A stretch of 64,000 nt of DNA, taken from the NCBI GenBank assembly GCA_001584585.1, contig LSYV01000007.1:1969102-2033101 (forward strand), written 5' to 3'. Position numbers and translations under genes: made by a program. The stretch is from Gonium pectorale (Eukaryota > Chlorophyta > Chlorophyceae > Chlamydomonadales > Volvocaceae). Positions 12,801-24,512 of this stretch are shown one piece after another. Position 1 is the stretch's first letter, and every line of letters starts with the position of its first letter. The notes under the pieces are model-generated. The model did no database searches, had not been told where the DNA came from, and worked only from the letters and a program-made list of their open reading frames with translations.

Positions 12801-13106
12801 CATTGGGTCGCATGGTTCGCTGCCGAAGCCGATCGACGACACTGCAGCGCCACAGCTCCCGGTTAAGTTGCCGCCCAGACGTCCGGGGGGCGGCGTGCCA
12901 TGTGTGCCATGGACGTAATGCAGTGTTTGGCCTCGCGTTTCGATATCGTCGGCCAACTCCGCCAGGGTGGTGGCAGCGCCGGCATCGGAGTTTGCCGTGC
13001 GGCTCAAGCGTCCGTCTCCCGCCGACGCGCACTGGCGCACCACCGCAGTCAATCGGGATTTGAAGTGTTCACCCTTATCCATTGGGGACTGCCTTCGAGG
13101 AGGCAT
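3809..13106 (-). CDS. DEMETER/ROS1-like 5-methylcytosine DNA glycosylase with C-terminal J domain
   Basis: Base-excision DNA demethylase of the HhH-GPD superfamily, expected in the nucleus. Core exons: 9377-8986, 8762-8235, 8161-8089, 7833-7771, 7608-7561, 7353-7267, 6945-6856, 6698-4139, 3966-3809; all phases fit. NAADVLSSAAFMNLVAAFP is the end of domain A. The HhH is GLGRKSVACISLLTLHRK with the catalytic Lys, and EFPVDINVARVFARLGW holds the catalytic Asp. ETLYELHYQAITLGK precedes the 4Fe-4S loop CQKRDPNCGGCPLAAQC (C-x6-C-x2-C-x5-C). About 115 Ala/Gly-rich residues interrupt the glycosylase fold (within 8700-8330). A 905-residue Pro/Ala-rich tail ends in a J domain with LGLAPTAHGAAAARQRFREL and the HPDK motif. 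Exon 10050-9807 (WARRVGSFMRAMRGVLGD) fits early domain A, but the exon for the W-x-GSVVD...LTQ stretch was not found. Upstream segments 13106-11473 and about 11090-10570 are probable N-terminal exons. The stop overlaps a strong donor (A|GTGAGT). Confidence 0.85.
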
Positions 13107-13769
13107 GGGGAGGGGCAGGTGCCAACAGCTGTCATATCGCCTCCGCACCCATGCGTAGGCGGAAGCACATCTCTGAGTACCGGCAGTCCCGGCAGTAGGA
13201 TACTATGTTGCAAGACATCTTGCAGGCCACCGTGGTAGGAGCTCGCGGCGCGCATGCTTACCTGGCAGGGACCTACCAGGGTTCGTCAGCAGACATGAAA
13301 ACGAGTAGTGAATACCCATATGCTTTGCTTCCGTTGAAATCTGAAGCGCGATGGTTCGAGAGCTCTGTCATTACTGCCGACATGCTTGACGGCAACGGGC
13401 GAGGCCTGTTGTTAGGATTACAGGTTAGTTTTCGCCAGTGATGCAGTGGACTACTTCAACTCAATGGCTCTGCATAACATCCGTTGAGCGGTTGGCAGTT
13501 GCTCATTTCGTTGACGAGCGCAAGGCCCCGTCCGGACTGGCCGTAGTCGCCACGCGCCCGCCGCGGCCGATCAGGATGAACCGTTAGGCCGCCTGGCGGG
13601 CGATCGGGCGAACAGCTGGCTGCCGCAGGCGACCTCATTTGTGAGGGGGGAGGGAGGAGGGGGAGCTGGGGGAGGTACCTGCACCAAGAGAGACACATGT
13701 AGCAGCCTCCAGCTTGGCAATCCTGTAGGGTAGTTCGTGTTCATGGCTTACACAGCTGACTACCACCAT
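13107..13769. other. Spacer upstream of the glycosylase gene
   Basis: About 660 bases between the presumed 5' end of the minus-strand glycosylase gene and the plus-strand retrotransposon remnant. No conserved reading frame seen. It probably holds the glycosylase 5' UTR and promoter. Confidence 0.3.
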
Positions 13770-13844
13770 GACTATTACCGGTACAGCTCGCTCGCCCACA
13801 GCGCTGCTGCCCAGCACACCCGTGGTAGCAGCACATGAATCCGT

Positions 13845-15084
13845 GTGCCACATACACGCACACACCATACGCCCGCCCACATCGGACTCCCTGCCAGCTT
13901 CCTTACTGCCCTCGTCGCCCCTCTTGGCCACGTGCTCGCCGCTCGTCGCACCCGCGCCCCGCCCAACATCTCCCAGCGCCTCTGGGTTCCTGGCGCCGTG
14001 CCCCAGTTCGCCCCCACCGCAGCCATCCAGCAAGCCATCACCGTCGCCACTGCCACCTGCCCCCTCCCCGGACCCCGCCCCACCATCCACCTCACCGCGG
14101 GCCGCCCCCTCTTGCAGCTCTTCTGTACCTACGGCCGCTTCGCCCGCCACCTCACCGCCACGTCTCTGGCCCGCCTGCGTGCTGCCCCGTGCCGCTGCCA
14201 TGAGGCCGCCTTCGCCCACCTCCGTCCCCCTGGCATCCCCCACGTCGTCACCACCGCCCCCGACATCATCCTGGGGCCCCGCCTATATGAGTTCTTCCGC
14301 AAAGGCGCCCACTACCGTGCCCATGAACCACCCCCGTCCCTCCCTCAGCTGCTTGACGACACCCTCGCCCACGCCCTGCAGTTTGCCCGCAACACGGAAC
14401 TCGAGTACGCCCTGCCCCGCGGCAGCCTCTCTGACTGGGCGCACACCTTCTGTGACACTGTCGCGTCGCACATCCACGCCCCCACTGGCAGCTACCGGTT
14501 TCCCTGGGCTCACAGCATCCTCAGCCCCACCGACCAGCTGGACTACCGCCAGCGCACCGCCGGCTTCGTCACCACCGTCACTGACAAGAGCTCCGCCACC
14601 ATGCAACTCGTGTGCGCCAAGTACTATGCTGACACGGTCATGCGGGACATCGACACCGGCGGCCTCTTCCGCCCGCCAGCCCCCGCCGCCACCCCCGCTG
14701 GCCCGGTCGCCCACCCCCCCTCGCCCCTCCCGCCCTCGCCCCGCCTGCCCCGGCCGCCACCGACCTTGTGGCCCCGGACCCCCTCCCCACCACCACCGCC
14801 GGTGCCGCCGTCCACCCCGCCCCTACCGCCCCCCCACCGCGCCCCCCACCCCGCCCCCGTCTCCGACGTCCACCCCTCCCCACCCCTGCCCCCGCCGCCA
14901 CCGCCCCCAACCCCATCTGTTGGCTCCCCTGCCTCCACCACACCGACAGCTGGCCCCCCCAGCCCCGGCATCGGCCCCAGCCCGGTGGGCCACGCTCCCG
15001 CCACCTCCGCCGTCCGACCCACTGGCCACCTCCTGCCGCTCGCTGACCACGCCGCGCAGTTCGCGGCCGCAACAACTCGCACAC
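13845..15084 (+). pseudogene. LINE ORF, segment preceding the reverse transcriptase (truncated by gap)
   Basis: Continuous frame of about 410 codons up to the N run, with no certain start codon. The first 270 codons look like ordinary coding sequence. The last 120 are a Pro/Thr/Ala low-complexity stretch ([17 protein letters not shown] type). The motif DKSSATMQLVCAKYYADTVM is the best link to retrotransposon ORF2. The frame cannot be followed across the gap. It could instead be a host gene with a Pro-rich tail, but the C-terminal LINE motifs just past the gap favour an element. Confidence 0.5.
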
Positions 15085-15104
15085 NNNNNNNNNNNNNNNN
15101 NNNN
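15085..15104. other. Assembly gap (20 N)
   Basis: Twenty undetermined bases, followed by repetitive sequence and a poly-C tract near 15222. The true distance is unknown; the missing reverse transcriptase region of the LINE may be collapsed here. Confidence 0.99.
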
Positions 15105-15379
15105 CTCTTTTTTACACGCACTCCGCACTTTCCCGATTCCCCATTCCGCAGTCTGTGGTTCCGCACCCCGAAGCAGTTCTGCACTCCGAAGTAGCTTTGC
15201 ACTCTGCAGCAGTCCGTAGTAGTCCAGTGCCCCCCCCCCCGCCTTCTCCTCCTCCGCCGCCTCTTTATTTGCGGGCCCGCTCGCCCGGCGCCCGCAGCTG
15301 CTCGTGTTGCTTGGCGGGCAAGCTGCCGCCGGACTTGGCCCGCAGCTCAAGCCTGAACTCGGGCTGTGCCGCCTCGCGG

Positions 15380-16480
15380 GTTGCCATACAGGGTAGCGCG
15401 CGGCACCATCAGGGGCTCTCCGGACTGCCCAAGCTGTACGCCTCAACATGGGACGGAGCCCTGGCAGCCCAGCTCCCGCCCCCATGGGCGGTGACCATGC
15501 TGCAGCCTTCATACAAATAGAGCGCACCGTTGTTCCGTGGCGTGAGCGTGTGCATTACTTTGGGTTGTACCGGAGCCCCAATGTCCCGTTTGCTGGCTGC
15601 ACTACCGAGCTGGAGACGGGCTGTGTTTGCTCTGCTCACATGGCTGGATGCCGCCCGCATCTGGGGGCCGGCCGTACAATGTGCTGGGGATTTGTTTGAA
15701 GAGGCACTGCTGCACCCGATGGTGTAATTGCAGAAGGATTTCCTGAAGCGTTGTGTCCGTCTGTGCAGCTGCTTTATCGGGAGCTTGGGCAGTTGCCCTT
15801 ACACCATTTTAAGCTTCGTCAAGTGTGTGGGTTTTGGAACCGTTTAGTGGAAAGGGCGGGCACTGTCTATCGTGATGCCTTACTTTGCCGGATGTTGAGA
15901 TGGCTTGTAGGAAAAGCTCTTCTGACTGTTGGGCTGCTGCCTTGTTGGACGCTTGGGCTACTCAGCGCTTCTATGAACGGCATGTGTCACATAAGATTCG
16001 GTTGGACGAGCTCTTTGCAAGCTCTTAAGGAACGGTTCCTCGAGCCGTGGCGTGTTCATGAAATCCCTGTAGACCCTATACCCACTATACTGTAACCTTT
16101 ACGGGTGAAGGGGTGAAGATGTGTCGGCACTACAACTGGGTGCTTGATCCAGTGATGATTGCTACATGCCAGCAGTACCAGAATGTCTCCCTGCCTTAAC
16201 ATACAGCAGATACATGCTCCTGCTCGTTTCCGTGTCTGTACGTGGCCACTCCCTGATTACCGGGACACACGCCTCAGAACAACAGTTAGTCGCGTGTGCA
16301 AGTCTGGAAGCTTTAAAGGTACATATCATGTTGTTTTGGATGCAGTGCTCATAGTTTACTAGACGAATGCGGAATTTCTCGTACTGGTGATAGTACGATG
16401 CGGTTATGGACGGACACTGACCCCTATGAGGTCGATGCATTCCGTGCCTCAGTTCACACTCTTCGCAAATGTGTCATGCC
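15380..16480 (+). pseudogene. Broken C-terminal end of a LINE ORF
   Basis: Fragments in at least two frames. GLPKLYASTWDGALAAQLPP lies near 15440. The best-preserved piece, 15757-15880, encodes LLYRELGQLPLHHFKLRQVC and continues with GFWNRL. A shifted frame then gives CWAAALLDAWATQRFYERHV near 15925-15990. A further piece, MRLWTDTDPYEVDAFRASV, ends at the TAA near 16483. Stops between the pieces show loss of function. Confidence 0.55.
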
Positions 16481-16841
16481 CTAAGTTGCGCTTTCCTTTT
16501 CGGGTTCTGGGTCTCACAGCAAACTAGGACACAAAGGGTGTTTCTAATAGCGCGGGACCTCTACTGTGGCGTGTCGGGAGCAAATCGGCTCGCGTGCACT
16601 CGTCTTGTGCTGCGCAGGCTGCACCAGCTGCACAGCCACCTGCTGCATGCAGCATACGTGAGTGTAAGGAGCGCTTTATGTGTCGAAGCCGATACGAGAG
16701 ACACAACACTTCTAACACGGGATTTGCTTTGCGTTGACCTGGCTGGAGTGCCCAAGTGGGGCGCAAGCAATACCGCGCTGGCATGTGCAACCCAAGCTCC
16801 AGCCCGGCGCCGACCGGATGTAGCAAGTGAGTAAGGCTTCA
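16481..16841. other. Spacer, probably element-derived
   Basis: No convincing gene. A stretch near 16571-16594 (GTCGGGAGCAAATCGGCTCG) is almost repeated near 25223-25246, suggesting a shared repeat or 3' UTR element. Confidence 0.25.
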
Positions 16842-16846
16842 TTACA
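16842..16846 (-). terminator. Polyadenylation signal TGTAA of WEE1
   Basis: TTACA on the plus strand reads TGTAA on the minus strand, about 990 bases past the WEE1 stop. It is the first such pentamer downstream, which makes 16842-17837 the likely WEE1 3' UTR. Confidence 0.5.
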
Positions 16847-17837
16847 CACTACCCACAACATCACTTAAACGCAATGTGAATGTAAGCATAAAGGTTGCTA
16901 TCGACATAAACTCCTGTATCGTGACCCATACGGGGGTTCCGCCGTACCATGTCATGGACGGCGTGGCGCAGGCATGGCGCCTTTTTGAGCTGGCTCGACA
17001 TCTATCGCAAAGCACCACCTGCAGGCCCACCACAGCGGTCGACGCCATGACGCAATGCTGGGCACCCAACAGCGCAGCTGCGCTCATTTGCAACAACGAT
17101 CCTGCTTGAAACCCCGCTCAGCGTTTGCAGCTTACTGGTCTTACGACGCCCCTTTCCACCGATAAGGTCACTTCGAAAACGTCCTACAAAACGTACCCTG
17201 TCGTGGCTGTAGCCGAATTCCAGCGCGGCCCAAGTAACATGCACATACTAGCAGCACGGGAAGCCGTCCTCATGGGGGCGCCCCTCCCGTCGCACGCATC
17301 ATGCCTCGGCCCCCGCATACCCATTGCCTGGCCCGGACCGCATGCCGGTCGGCATGCACACACACAAAGTTCGATGAGTTTGTATCGTGCGAAACAATGA
17401 CCACGCCCGCCCCAAGTTGCGCTATGCACGCAGGCGATTGGCAGCACTCAGCAACTTCAGGGCCCCATAGCGCAATTCTCCTTAAAAGCCACACACCGGC
17501 CGTCGGAAGCACCTCAAAGTATGTCTCAGGTACAGCACCCTGCGCAACTTTCTGGGGCCCCTCTCATGGACATGCCGCGTGCACACGATCGCCCTTTACC
17601 CCATCCTAACCAAACAACGCATGCAAGCAAACCAAGCCGGCGGTGCCCGCAGCGCACCCATTTTTGAATACCATGCACTGGAGACACCTGGAGAACGCTA
17701 CTTCAGTCAGCGCATCTCCAGAGTTCATTTGAACTAGACTGACGCCCAAATACCAAGCGATGCCTGAGCTGCGCTGGCTGCCAAGAGGGGACAAGTATTC
17801 CACTGCCTTGCTATGCCCGCAGCAGGATGCACCTGGC

Positions 17838-20209
17838 CTATTGCGAGGTATTCATTCCCTGCTGCGAGTCCTTATGGGCACTGCCCTGAACCGAGAACTT
17901 CTCGGTGAGCAGCCGGAGGAGGTTGTCCGCCGTTGGCCGGTTCTGGGGCTCGGGAGCCATCATTTTCTGCGTAGCGATGGCAATAAGGTGGCGGTCCTCG
18001 GAATAAACACCTCCTGGAATCCATCTAGGCATACGTCCCCGCTGCGCTTTGCACACAGCTCTGTTCGAACACGTCAACGCAGATGCTGGCGGATGTCGCG
18101 GTCTGGGCTGTGTGCCGTTGATGTACCGACATGCCCAAGGCCCCGTGGAGCTTACCTTGAGCAGCGCCACGACCCGGCCGCTGACGCTGGGAAGGAAAAT
18201 CTTGCCGTTTCGGATATCGTGGTATAGCTGCCCGTTCTTCGGCAGCTCACTGCCGCGCAGGAGCTCGTAGGCTGCTGCGCCCAGCGCAAAGATGTCCAAC
18301 CGGTCGGCGAATCCACTGCTCAGGAAGTCGCGACTCTTGAGCGCCTCCGGGGCGAGGTACCTGCAAGACACAAGTGCCAGCGTTTAACACGCCGCAACAA
18401 GCCTCTCTGAAACACAGCCAAGAAGGACAACCTACTTTGAATCGCCCTCGGATGTCCCTGCCCGCTGGCCGGCGGGCCCGGCCGCCAGCCCGAAGTCGCC
18501 CAGCTTGTAAACCAGGCCGCTGGAGCTGCTCGTGGAGGCAGTGTGGCCGCTGACCGCGAGGTAGATGTTGTCGGGCTTGATGTCCAGGTGCACCATGCCC
18601 AGCTCGTGGATGCGCTTTAGCGCGGAGGCCATCTGCAATGTGGTGTGGCGGGTCAGGGCAAAGGGCTGGTGCACGGGCTCGACCTATGCCATCAGTATTC
18701 GCGGCCATCGGACAGGTCTCACCTGTCGGAGCATGTCCAGGACGTCGGCCTCCTTGACTTGACCGAGTCGCTTGAACACGTCTCGCATGCTCTCGCTGCA
18801 CAGCTCTAGCTTCAGGAAGGCCTGCTCTGCGTCGCCCCCGGGCTCGAACCAGGCATCATACAGTCCCACTATGTTCGGGTGCGGCTGCACCGCAGCCAGC
18901 GCTTGCATCTCCTGAGTTAGAGAGCAGCAAAAAAAATGTTAGGCCGATCCGGCACATACAATCGGAGCTGGTGCAATCATTGGCATACTGACGTTCGCAC
19001 CAGACTTGCCCGACCCAACTCACGTTTAGCCACATGTTGCGGGCCTGCAGCGTCATGATGGGGTTGCGGTTGGTTTTGATGGCGTACGCAACGCCAGTGA
19101 GTCGGTGCACGGACCGGTAGACTTTGCTGAAGTTGCCGTGCCCGAGCTCCGCCTCCTGATGGTAGTCCCAGCTGCGCAGCAGCCATTGCACACGATTGTA
19201 GAAGAACAGCAATGCAGCAATCAAGCGTGCCCACTTACTGGTAACGGCTGTAGTTGCCACGGTTAAGGCAAGACTGGGAAGCCTGAAACACGTGGTTGTC
19301 ATCGTCCGCGCGCACCAGGTATGGGTTGCGCGGCATTGGCGGCTGCACGTCCCGTAGCCGGGGAATAGGCGGCCGACCTGTGCATCAACGCGTTTTGGAC
19401 TTCTTTTAGGACCAACGGTAAGGGATGTGAGCTCACAGCTACCAGTGAGCTCGAGGAGCTATGCTGTCCCATCAGTATGCGCCTGTTACATACCACGCAC
19501 CTGACAGCGCTTTGCTGCATGTGCTTGGCTCCCCTGCAGACCGGCTCAGGCTCTGGCTGCTGCATTCCTCGTCTATGCTCGCTGCAAGTGGCATCCACAC
19601 GGGCAGTGTACGAGTGGGGCTCAGCGACCAGAAAAACGAGGCTGCAAGCAAAGCCGAGAGGCCCATACAACACTTCAAAACCGAACGGGAAGCGCACCTG
19701 CAGGCAGAACCTTTAGAGGCCGCGGTCGCTTTTGGGCACGCGGTGAGGGCATCGGCGACCTGCTGGCGTCGTCATCCAGCTGCATAGAGGACGGCTCATA
19801 CTCCATGCGGAACTGCTGCTCTTGGGGCGTCAAGTAGTCGGGAGTGCTGCAGCAAAGCGTCAGAGGGGCCATGGTTCGGTGTCCTATTCACACGAAACCC
19901 AACACTGCACCTCTCCCGAGAACCTGCGATGCCTCACACCCTTTGACACGTTGGCCTAGACAAACCCAGCGGGAGCGGTACTCACTATTGCGGAACGTCC
20001 TGACTGGGCTGGCTGCTCAAGTCAAGAGCCCGCGGGCGGAGGGAGCGCGAATGGGGTCGCGGCTCCTGAGATGGGGCGTCTTGGAGATTCATCTGCCGCA
20101 TGGAGAACTGCAGCGAGTTCGTGCTCTCGCTGCACTGCTGGGCCATTTTTTGCTTGTTGTAGTAGGAGAACAAGCTGCCGGTGCCGGACGGCTTAAGCGC
20201 CACCGCCAT
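17838..20209 (-). CDS. WEE1: WEE1-type inhibitory cell-cycle kinase
   Basis: Nuclear kinase that phosphorylates the inhibitory Tyr of cyclin-dependent kinases and delays mitosis. Eight exons: 20209-19986, 19846-19711, 19342-19239, 19171-19024, 18911-18723, 18683-18436, 18360-18156, 17966-17838. Phases agree and total 460 codons plus stop, close to plant WEE1. The start is MAVALKPSG. The N-terminal third is Gln/Ser/Pro-rich and regulatory-looking. The kinase domain begins after RNPYL and SRYHWDYHQ with GHGNFSKVY (glycine loop) and AYAIK (catalytic Lys). Next come WFEPGG, LELCSESM, HLDIKPDNIY (catalytic loop), KLGDFGLA and EGDSKYLAPEAL (activation segment), then DIFALGAAAYELLRGSELP. HLDIKPDN and the LxPEAL form are typical of the Wee1 group, not of Myt1. 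An 11-residue Ser/Thr-rich insert precedes the DFG motif. The last exon could begin earlier, at an acceptor near 18016. Confidence 0.93.
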
Positions 20210-20984
20210 TTTGCTGCCTGCAACTCCGTGCAGCTCAACTGGTGGACAGTGCTAGTGCTGTAAACAGTAAAGATTCCAACGTTGGAGGAGAGCGCTGAAG
20301 GTCGGTCAGGGTGGGAACGTAAGTGGGTCGGCAAAGCACTGACAGCTGGCGTTGTAATGCTGTGGTGTAAAAAGTCTATACCGTCGGCCCTAGTGCCTAG
20401 TATAAGTTGGGGACGTACAGCGGAAGCTGTGTGACAGCTGTGACTCGTCCTTGACCTGTGCCCCCAAGAAGTATGCTGCTCGTACTTGGGGTAACGCGAA
20501 CGTAAACGTAATGTGTATAAGGTACGCTGTTCACGGCACATGCATGGATCATGGAACCAGTGAAACTGCGCAGCACGAACGCCAAAGTGCGACCAAAGGC
20601 CCAAAGCGTCACGCCGCTCGTCCACCCTCTTCGCTTGCAGAAGCAGAAGCAGCGTCGGACTCGTGGTTAGCATTCTGGTCAGTCTCTGGGGTCAGCGGAC
20701 CAGTCGCCCGACGGGGATCCACCATAGCGAGGGGCAACGCTGGTTACACAGCGCTCTCTGACAATGATGCGGACACGTGCTTCACCGTTGCTGCGCGACG
20801 CAGTGAACGTATAGCTATAGTACTATTCTGCGGCTGGTCAGCTGTAAACCGCTGGACCCTGGATGCTTGGCTTGGAGTCCTGGGGCCTTAACGCGGTGTT
20901 GGAGACATTGGTCCACTGACCACGGCAGTCGCCCTGCGTGCGGGAGCTCCTGCACATTGACAAGCTTATAGCGGAGTGGGAAGG
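20210..20984. other. Divergent intergenic region between WEE1 and the bestrophin gene
   Basis: About 775 bases hold the WEE1 5' UTR and promoter on the minus strand and probably the bestrophin promoter on the plus strand. No conserved reading frame seen. Confidence 0.35.
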
Positions 20985-23900
20985 ATGGCGCTGCGGACCG
21001 GCAAAGAACTTAACCCAGTGCCGGGCATCGAGGGTCGCGACGGCCGCGACCTTGATAACGGGCGTGACCTGGAATCCCAGCCCTTGGTCCATTCTTCCTA
21101 TGACCCCAACAGCAGGTGGGGTGGGTCACGGGCCCGTTCGTCCGATTAGGCGGCAGAGGGGCCTGCCAGCCTCCGGGTTCCTCGGGTTTCTCGTGCTGCT
21201 GAGGTCGAGCGCTGGGGGTACGAGCAAGCTGTATTTCTGCTGTAGTGCGTTTTAGAGGCTGACCTGGCAACCCGTGTGCACTGAAACAGGTGGCACCGCT
21301 TTAAGAAGGCGGTGACGGAGCCGCCCCGCGCCACCGTGTCCATTTATGCAGGTATCCATCTGGCTTTGCATGGCCGCATTGGGTTGGGACAGAGCCTTCC
21401 AGGGGATTTTATTAGCAACTGTCTGCGTTGCCCCGTCGTGTTTACATGGGAAGGCAGCCCGCACCCACTGCATGGTACGGCACCTGTGGTCCTGCCCACT
21501 GCTTTCTTACCGCTTTCTTGCCCCCACGGGATCCTCCAGGCGGCACTGTAACCCATTATCAGAAAGGGCCGCCATGGTCACTTCGTGTCACGTTTTTGTT
21601 GCCCGTTGCGCTCTCGCTCCGCAGACATTCCCTTCAACCACACGGAATGGAAGCGCCACCGGAACGCCGCTTGGCGCCACCGCGTGCAGCCGGTGCTCTT
21701 CATGCGCGTGGCTGGCGGGTTCTGGTGGCAGCTCTCCTACAGCTTTGCGGTGTCGCTTGCAGTGGGCCTGTACCACACTCACAATGGGGTGAGTTAGTAA
21801 ATGCCTGCTGGCTCGCGGTCTCGTATTCCTTGCGGACAGAGTTTGCGTGTGCGGAGTTAGTATGCGCTTGCTTTCCTTCCCAGCTCATTACCCAATGCTG
21901 CCCAACGCCGCGCATCACGCAGACCGGGTCGGCCTCGTCGAAGTGGGCCGTGCCTTTCAACCTGACAACGTTCGCACTGTCCCTCTTGCTCGTCTTCAGG
22001 TGCGTGAAAAGTGGGCACGTGGATGCGCTTGTATAGCTTGAAGGAATCCGGGAGAGGCTCTAGTAGGGATCCGGCTTGCGTGGCGGTACAAGGCCTCAGT
22101 GTTGGCCTCTCAGGCATTTGGCTTTCTGGCCAAGACATTCTGGTGCTTGGCTTATCACCATGTCATGCTCTCCGCTGCAGGACTAACTCAAGCTACAGCC
22201 GGTGGTGGGAGGCCAGGATGATCTGGGGCGCAGTCGTGAACCTGTCTCGGAACTTCAGCCGACAGGCAAGTGCCCCACGGCGCTATATGATGAGTTGAAA
22301 GGAAAGGTGTGAGATATCATGACTTTGCGGACTTGATGTGGCCTTTCATATCCCTTTTGACGCCATTTTTTACATTCGTGCCTTGCCACTCGCGCACAGA
22401 GCTTGCTGTGGCTGCCTCCCCGCCAAGCGCGTGTGGCCGTGCGGTGGATGATGGCTGCGCCGTACCTCCTCAAGTGCCACCTGCGCTTCAACGCTTCGGT
22501 CCGCGAGAACGTCTCGCACATCCTACTGCCGCAGGTACGCAGCACGTTGGTTCAGCCCAACATAGGTGACCATCCATGTCGGCGTGTGTGGCACGTCTTC
22601 TCCTAGTAACTTCACACCACGTCTATGCAGCATGCGCTGGAATGCTGCAGCCCTTCGTGCGCAGGAGCCCAACCCCAGGACCTGCGACAGAGCGCATGCA
22701 CGCACCCTGTCCTGCAGGAGCTGGACTGGGTCCTGGGCTGGACGCACAGGCCCAACGCGGCCGCGCACGTGTTGGCCACCGCCGTGGCGGAGGCCGGCCT
22801 GGACACGAACAGGGAGCTGATCCTCATGGAACTGGTCAATACGTTCATCGATTGTGTGGGCAAGTGTGAGCGCATCTTCAAAACCCCTATCCCCGCTGCG
22901 TACACAAGGTGGGCGAGGAAGGGCCTGTCACAAGTAGGCTGGAACGTATCCGTATCTCACGCCGGAGAGCTGAATACAGGAGGCGCATTGTGCGTACGTT
23001 CTCACGGTTTGGCAAGCCTAAGCATTCACGTCCCTGTACGCAGGCACACAAGTCGATACCTGATGATCTACCTCACTGCGTGCCCCATGGTGCTCTGGCC
23101 CAGCTTGGGGTGAGAATTGGGGTCTAGAATGGTGACGTGCCGTAGCGTGGGCGGCATGCATGGAGGCGAGCGCAGGACGCGAGTCTGTATGTGTATCCTT
23201 CTACGCGTTTGCTTCACTCCGAATGCTGAACTACCTATGGTCGTCCCTGGGTGTCGCGGTGCAGCTGGTGGACGCTCATTACCTCTGTGCTCATTACGTT
23301 CCTGCTGCTGGGCACGGAGAACATCGGTGTGCAGGTGCGGGATCGAGGCTGCCAGACCTACCAGCAGCGTAGGCTACTCGCGATTCGGTGCCCGCCGTGT
23401 AGAGGGGGCCATGGATTGAAGTGGGTGCACTTGCGCATTGCCTCTGGCTTGCTTGATAACCGGTATAGAATGCAGGCCGTTGGGCCCTCAAGCACTCTCT
23501 CCGCTCTCCTGCGCAGATCGAGGAGCCCTTCCGGGTGCTGCCCCTGGACGACATGTGCAGGTTAGTCATTCGGGTGCCGGACAGTCTTCTGTTAACCTCA
23601 AGTTTTTTTATCTGTGAGGTAGGCCGTACATTACCATCAATCACATACCTCTCGCCCCTGTGCCATGCCTCCGTATGCAGGGGCATTGAGGCCACGCTGC
23701 GCGAGATTGAGCGGCAGCACAACCGAATGGGCCAGCAATTTGGCGGCTGGCTGGCCGACCCGGCGGGCCTGCCGCGCTCGTCTTCCGAATCCTCCCTGGA
23801 CTCCTTCCAGGACGGCCCCGCCGACGGCCCCTCGGAGCCCGCAGCCCTGCAGCGCTTCCATCATATCCCGCCGCCAGCGCCGCTGGCCGCCGCTGCCAGC

Positions 23901-24512
23901 GCTCTGCGCATGTCACTGGCGCGCCCGGCTCTTGCGACCTCACCCTCCATGAGCAACGGTAGCGGCCTCGGGAGCTCTGCCCACGAGGGCTTCCCCCACA
24001 GCTCCTCTGCCGAGGCGTCGCACCACACGGGGGGCCTGACCAGGCAAGGTAGCAACCGTCTCTTTGGTGGCATACTCAACGCCCTGCACGTGGGCGGAAG
24101 CCCCGCCACGATCGGTGAGGCGCAGGAGGCCGGGGCTGACGAATGTGACGGGGACCGGTCGCACAGCCCTGACGGCAGTAGCCGCAACCCTACGGCGAGC
24201 CACTGGCCCCACCACCTGCGCCACGACCACCGGCATCTGCCCCAGCACCCGGCAGACTTGCCCGGTGCCGCAGTGAGCCCGCCAGGCCGCAGCCGCCTGT
24301 CGCACGAGGCTGGGTTTTCTCTCACGCGCGAGGTGCCCGAGCCGGACCAGACGGCCAATGGCAAGGCCGTGGAAGGGGTGTCCGGGCCGGCTGCGGGGTC
24401 GCCTTTTGGGCGCCACAGCCAACAAAACGGGTCTCCTGGCGATGCGGGCAGGGGCGAGGGTGGTGCTGCGGACGGGGCGTACAACAAGGTGAGTGCGACC
24501 GCTTCGCCTTGA
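20985..24512 (+). CDS. Bestrophin-like anion channel
   Basis: Integral-membrane anion or bicarbonate channel of the bestrophin/RFP-TM family. Firm exons: 21625-21788, 21884-21999, 22181-22265, 22400-22534, 22718-22908, 23044-23109, 23265-23334, 23517-23560 and 23681-24512. Motifs in order: DIPFNHTEWKRHRN, FNLTTFALSLLLVFRTNSSY, SRWWEARMIWGAVVNLSR, CHLRFNASVRENVSHILLPQ, ELILMELVNTFIDCVGKCER, IPAAYTRHTSRYLMIYLTAC, LITFLLLGTENIGVQIEEPF and RVLPLDDMCRGIEATLREIE; the last is the family's conserved pore-distal block. The intron after 22265 has a GC donor (CAG|GCAAGT). A Ser/Pro/His-rich tail of about 270 residues follows. The first exon is uncertain: ATG 20985 to 21115 is open and ends at a donor, but its phase needs one more small exon before 21625. 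A strong donor at 24486 could add a last exon in place of the stop at 24512. Plastid or plasma-membrane location cannot be decided. Confidence 0.88.

Larger units (their letters stand above)
13770..16480 (+). mobile_element. Degenerate non-LTR retrotransposon (LINE) remnant spanning the gap
   Basis: Two blocks resemble the large ORF of volvocine LINEs. The first, 13845-15084, is open and includes TAPDIILGPRLYEFFRKGAHYR and TVTDKSSATMQLVCAKYYAD, the kind of sequence found just before the reverse transcriptase domain in these elements, then a Pro-rich run. The second, about 15380-16480, carries pieces of the C-terminal end: LLYRELGQLPLHHFKLRQVC followed by GFWNRLVERAGTVYRDALL, then SSSDCWAAALLDAWATQRFY in another frame. 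No catalytic reverse transcriptase motifs are visible between them, where the gap lies. The second block has stops and frame changes, so this copy is dead or badly assembled. The assignment rests on remembered similarity to volvocine elements. Confidence 0.6.

Noticed and set aside
12116..13063. 315-codon plus-strand open frame
   Set aside because: Antisense to the probable N-terminal glycosylase exon; Arg/Pro-rich shadow without splice signals or motifs.
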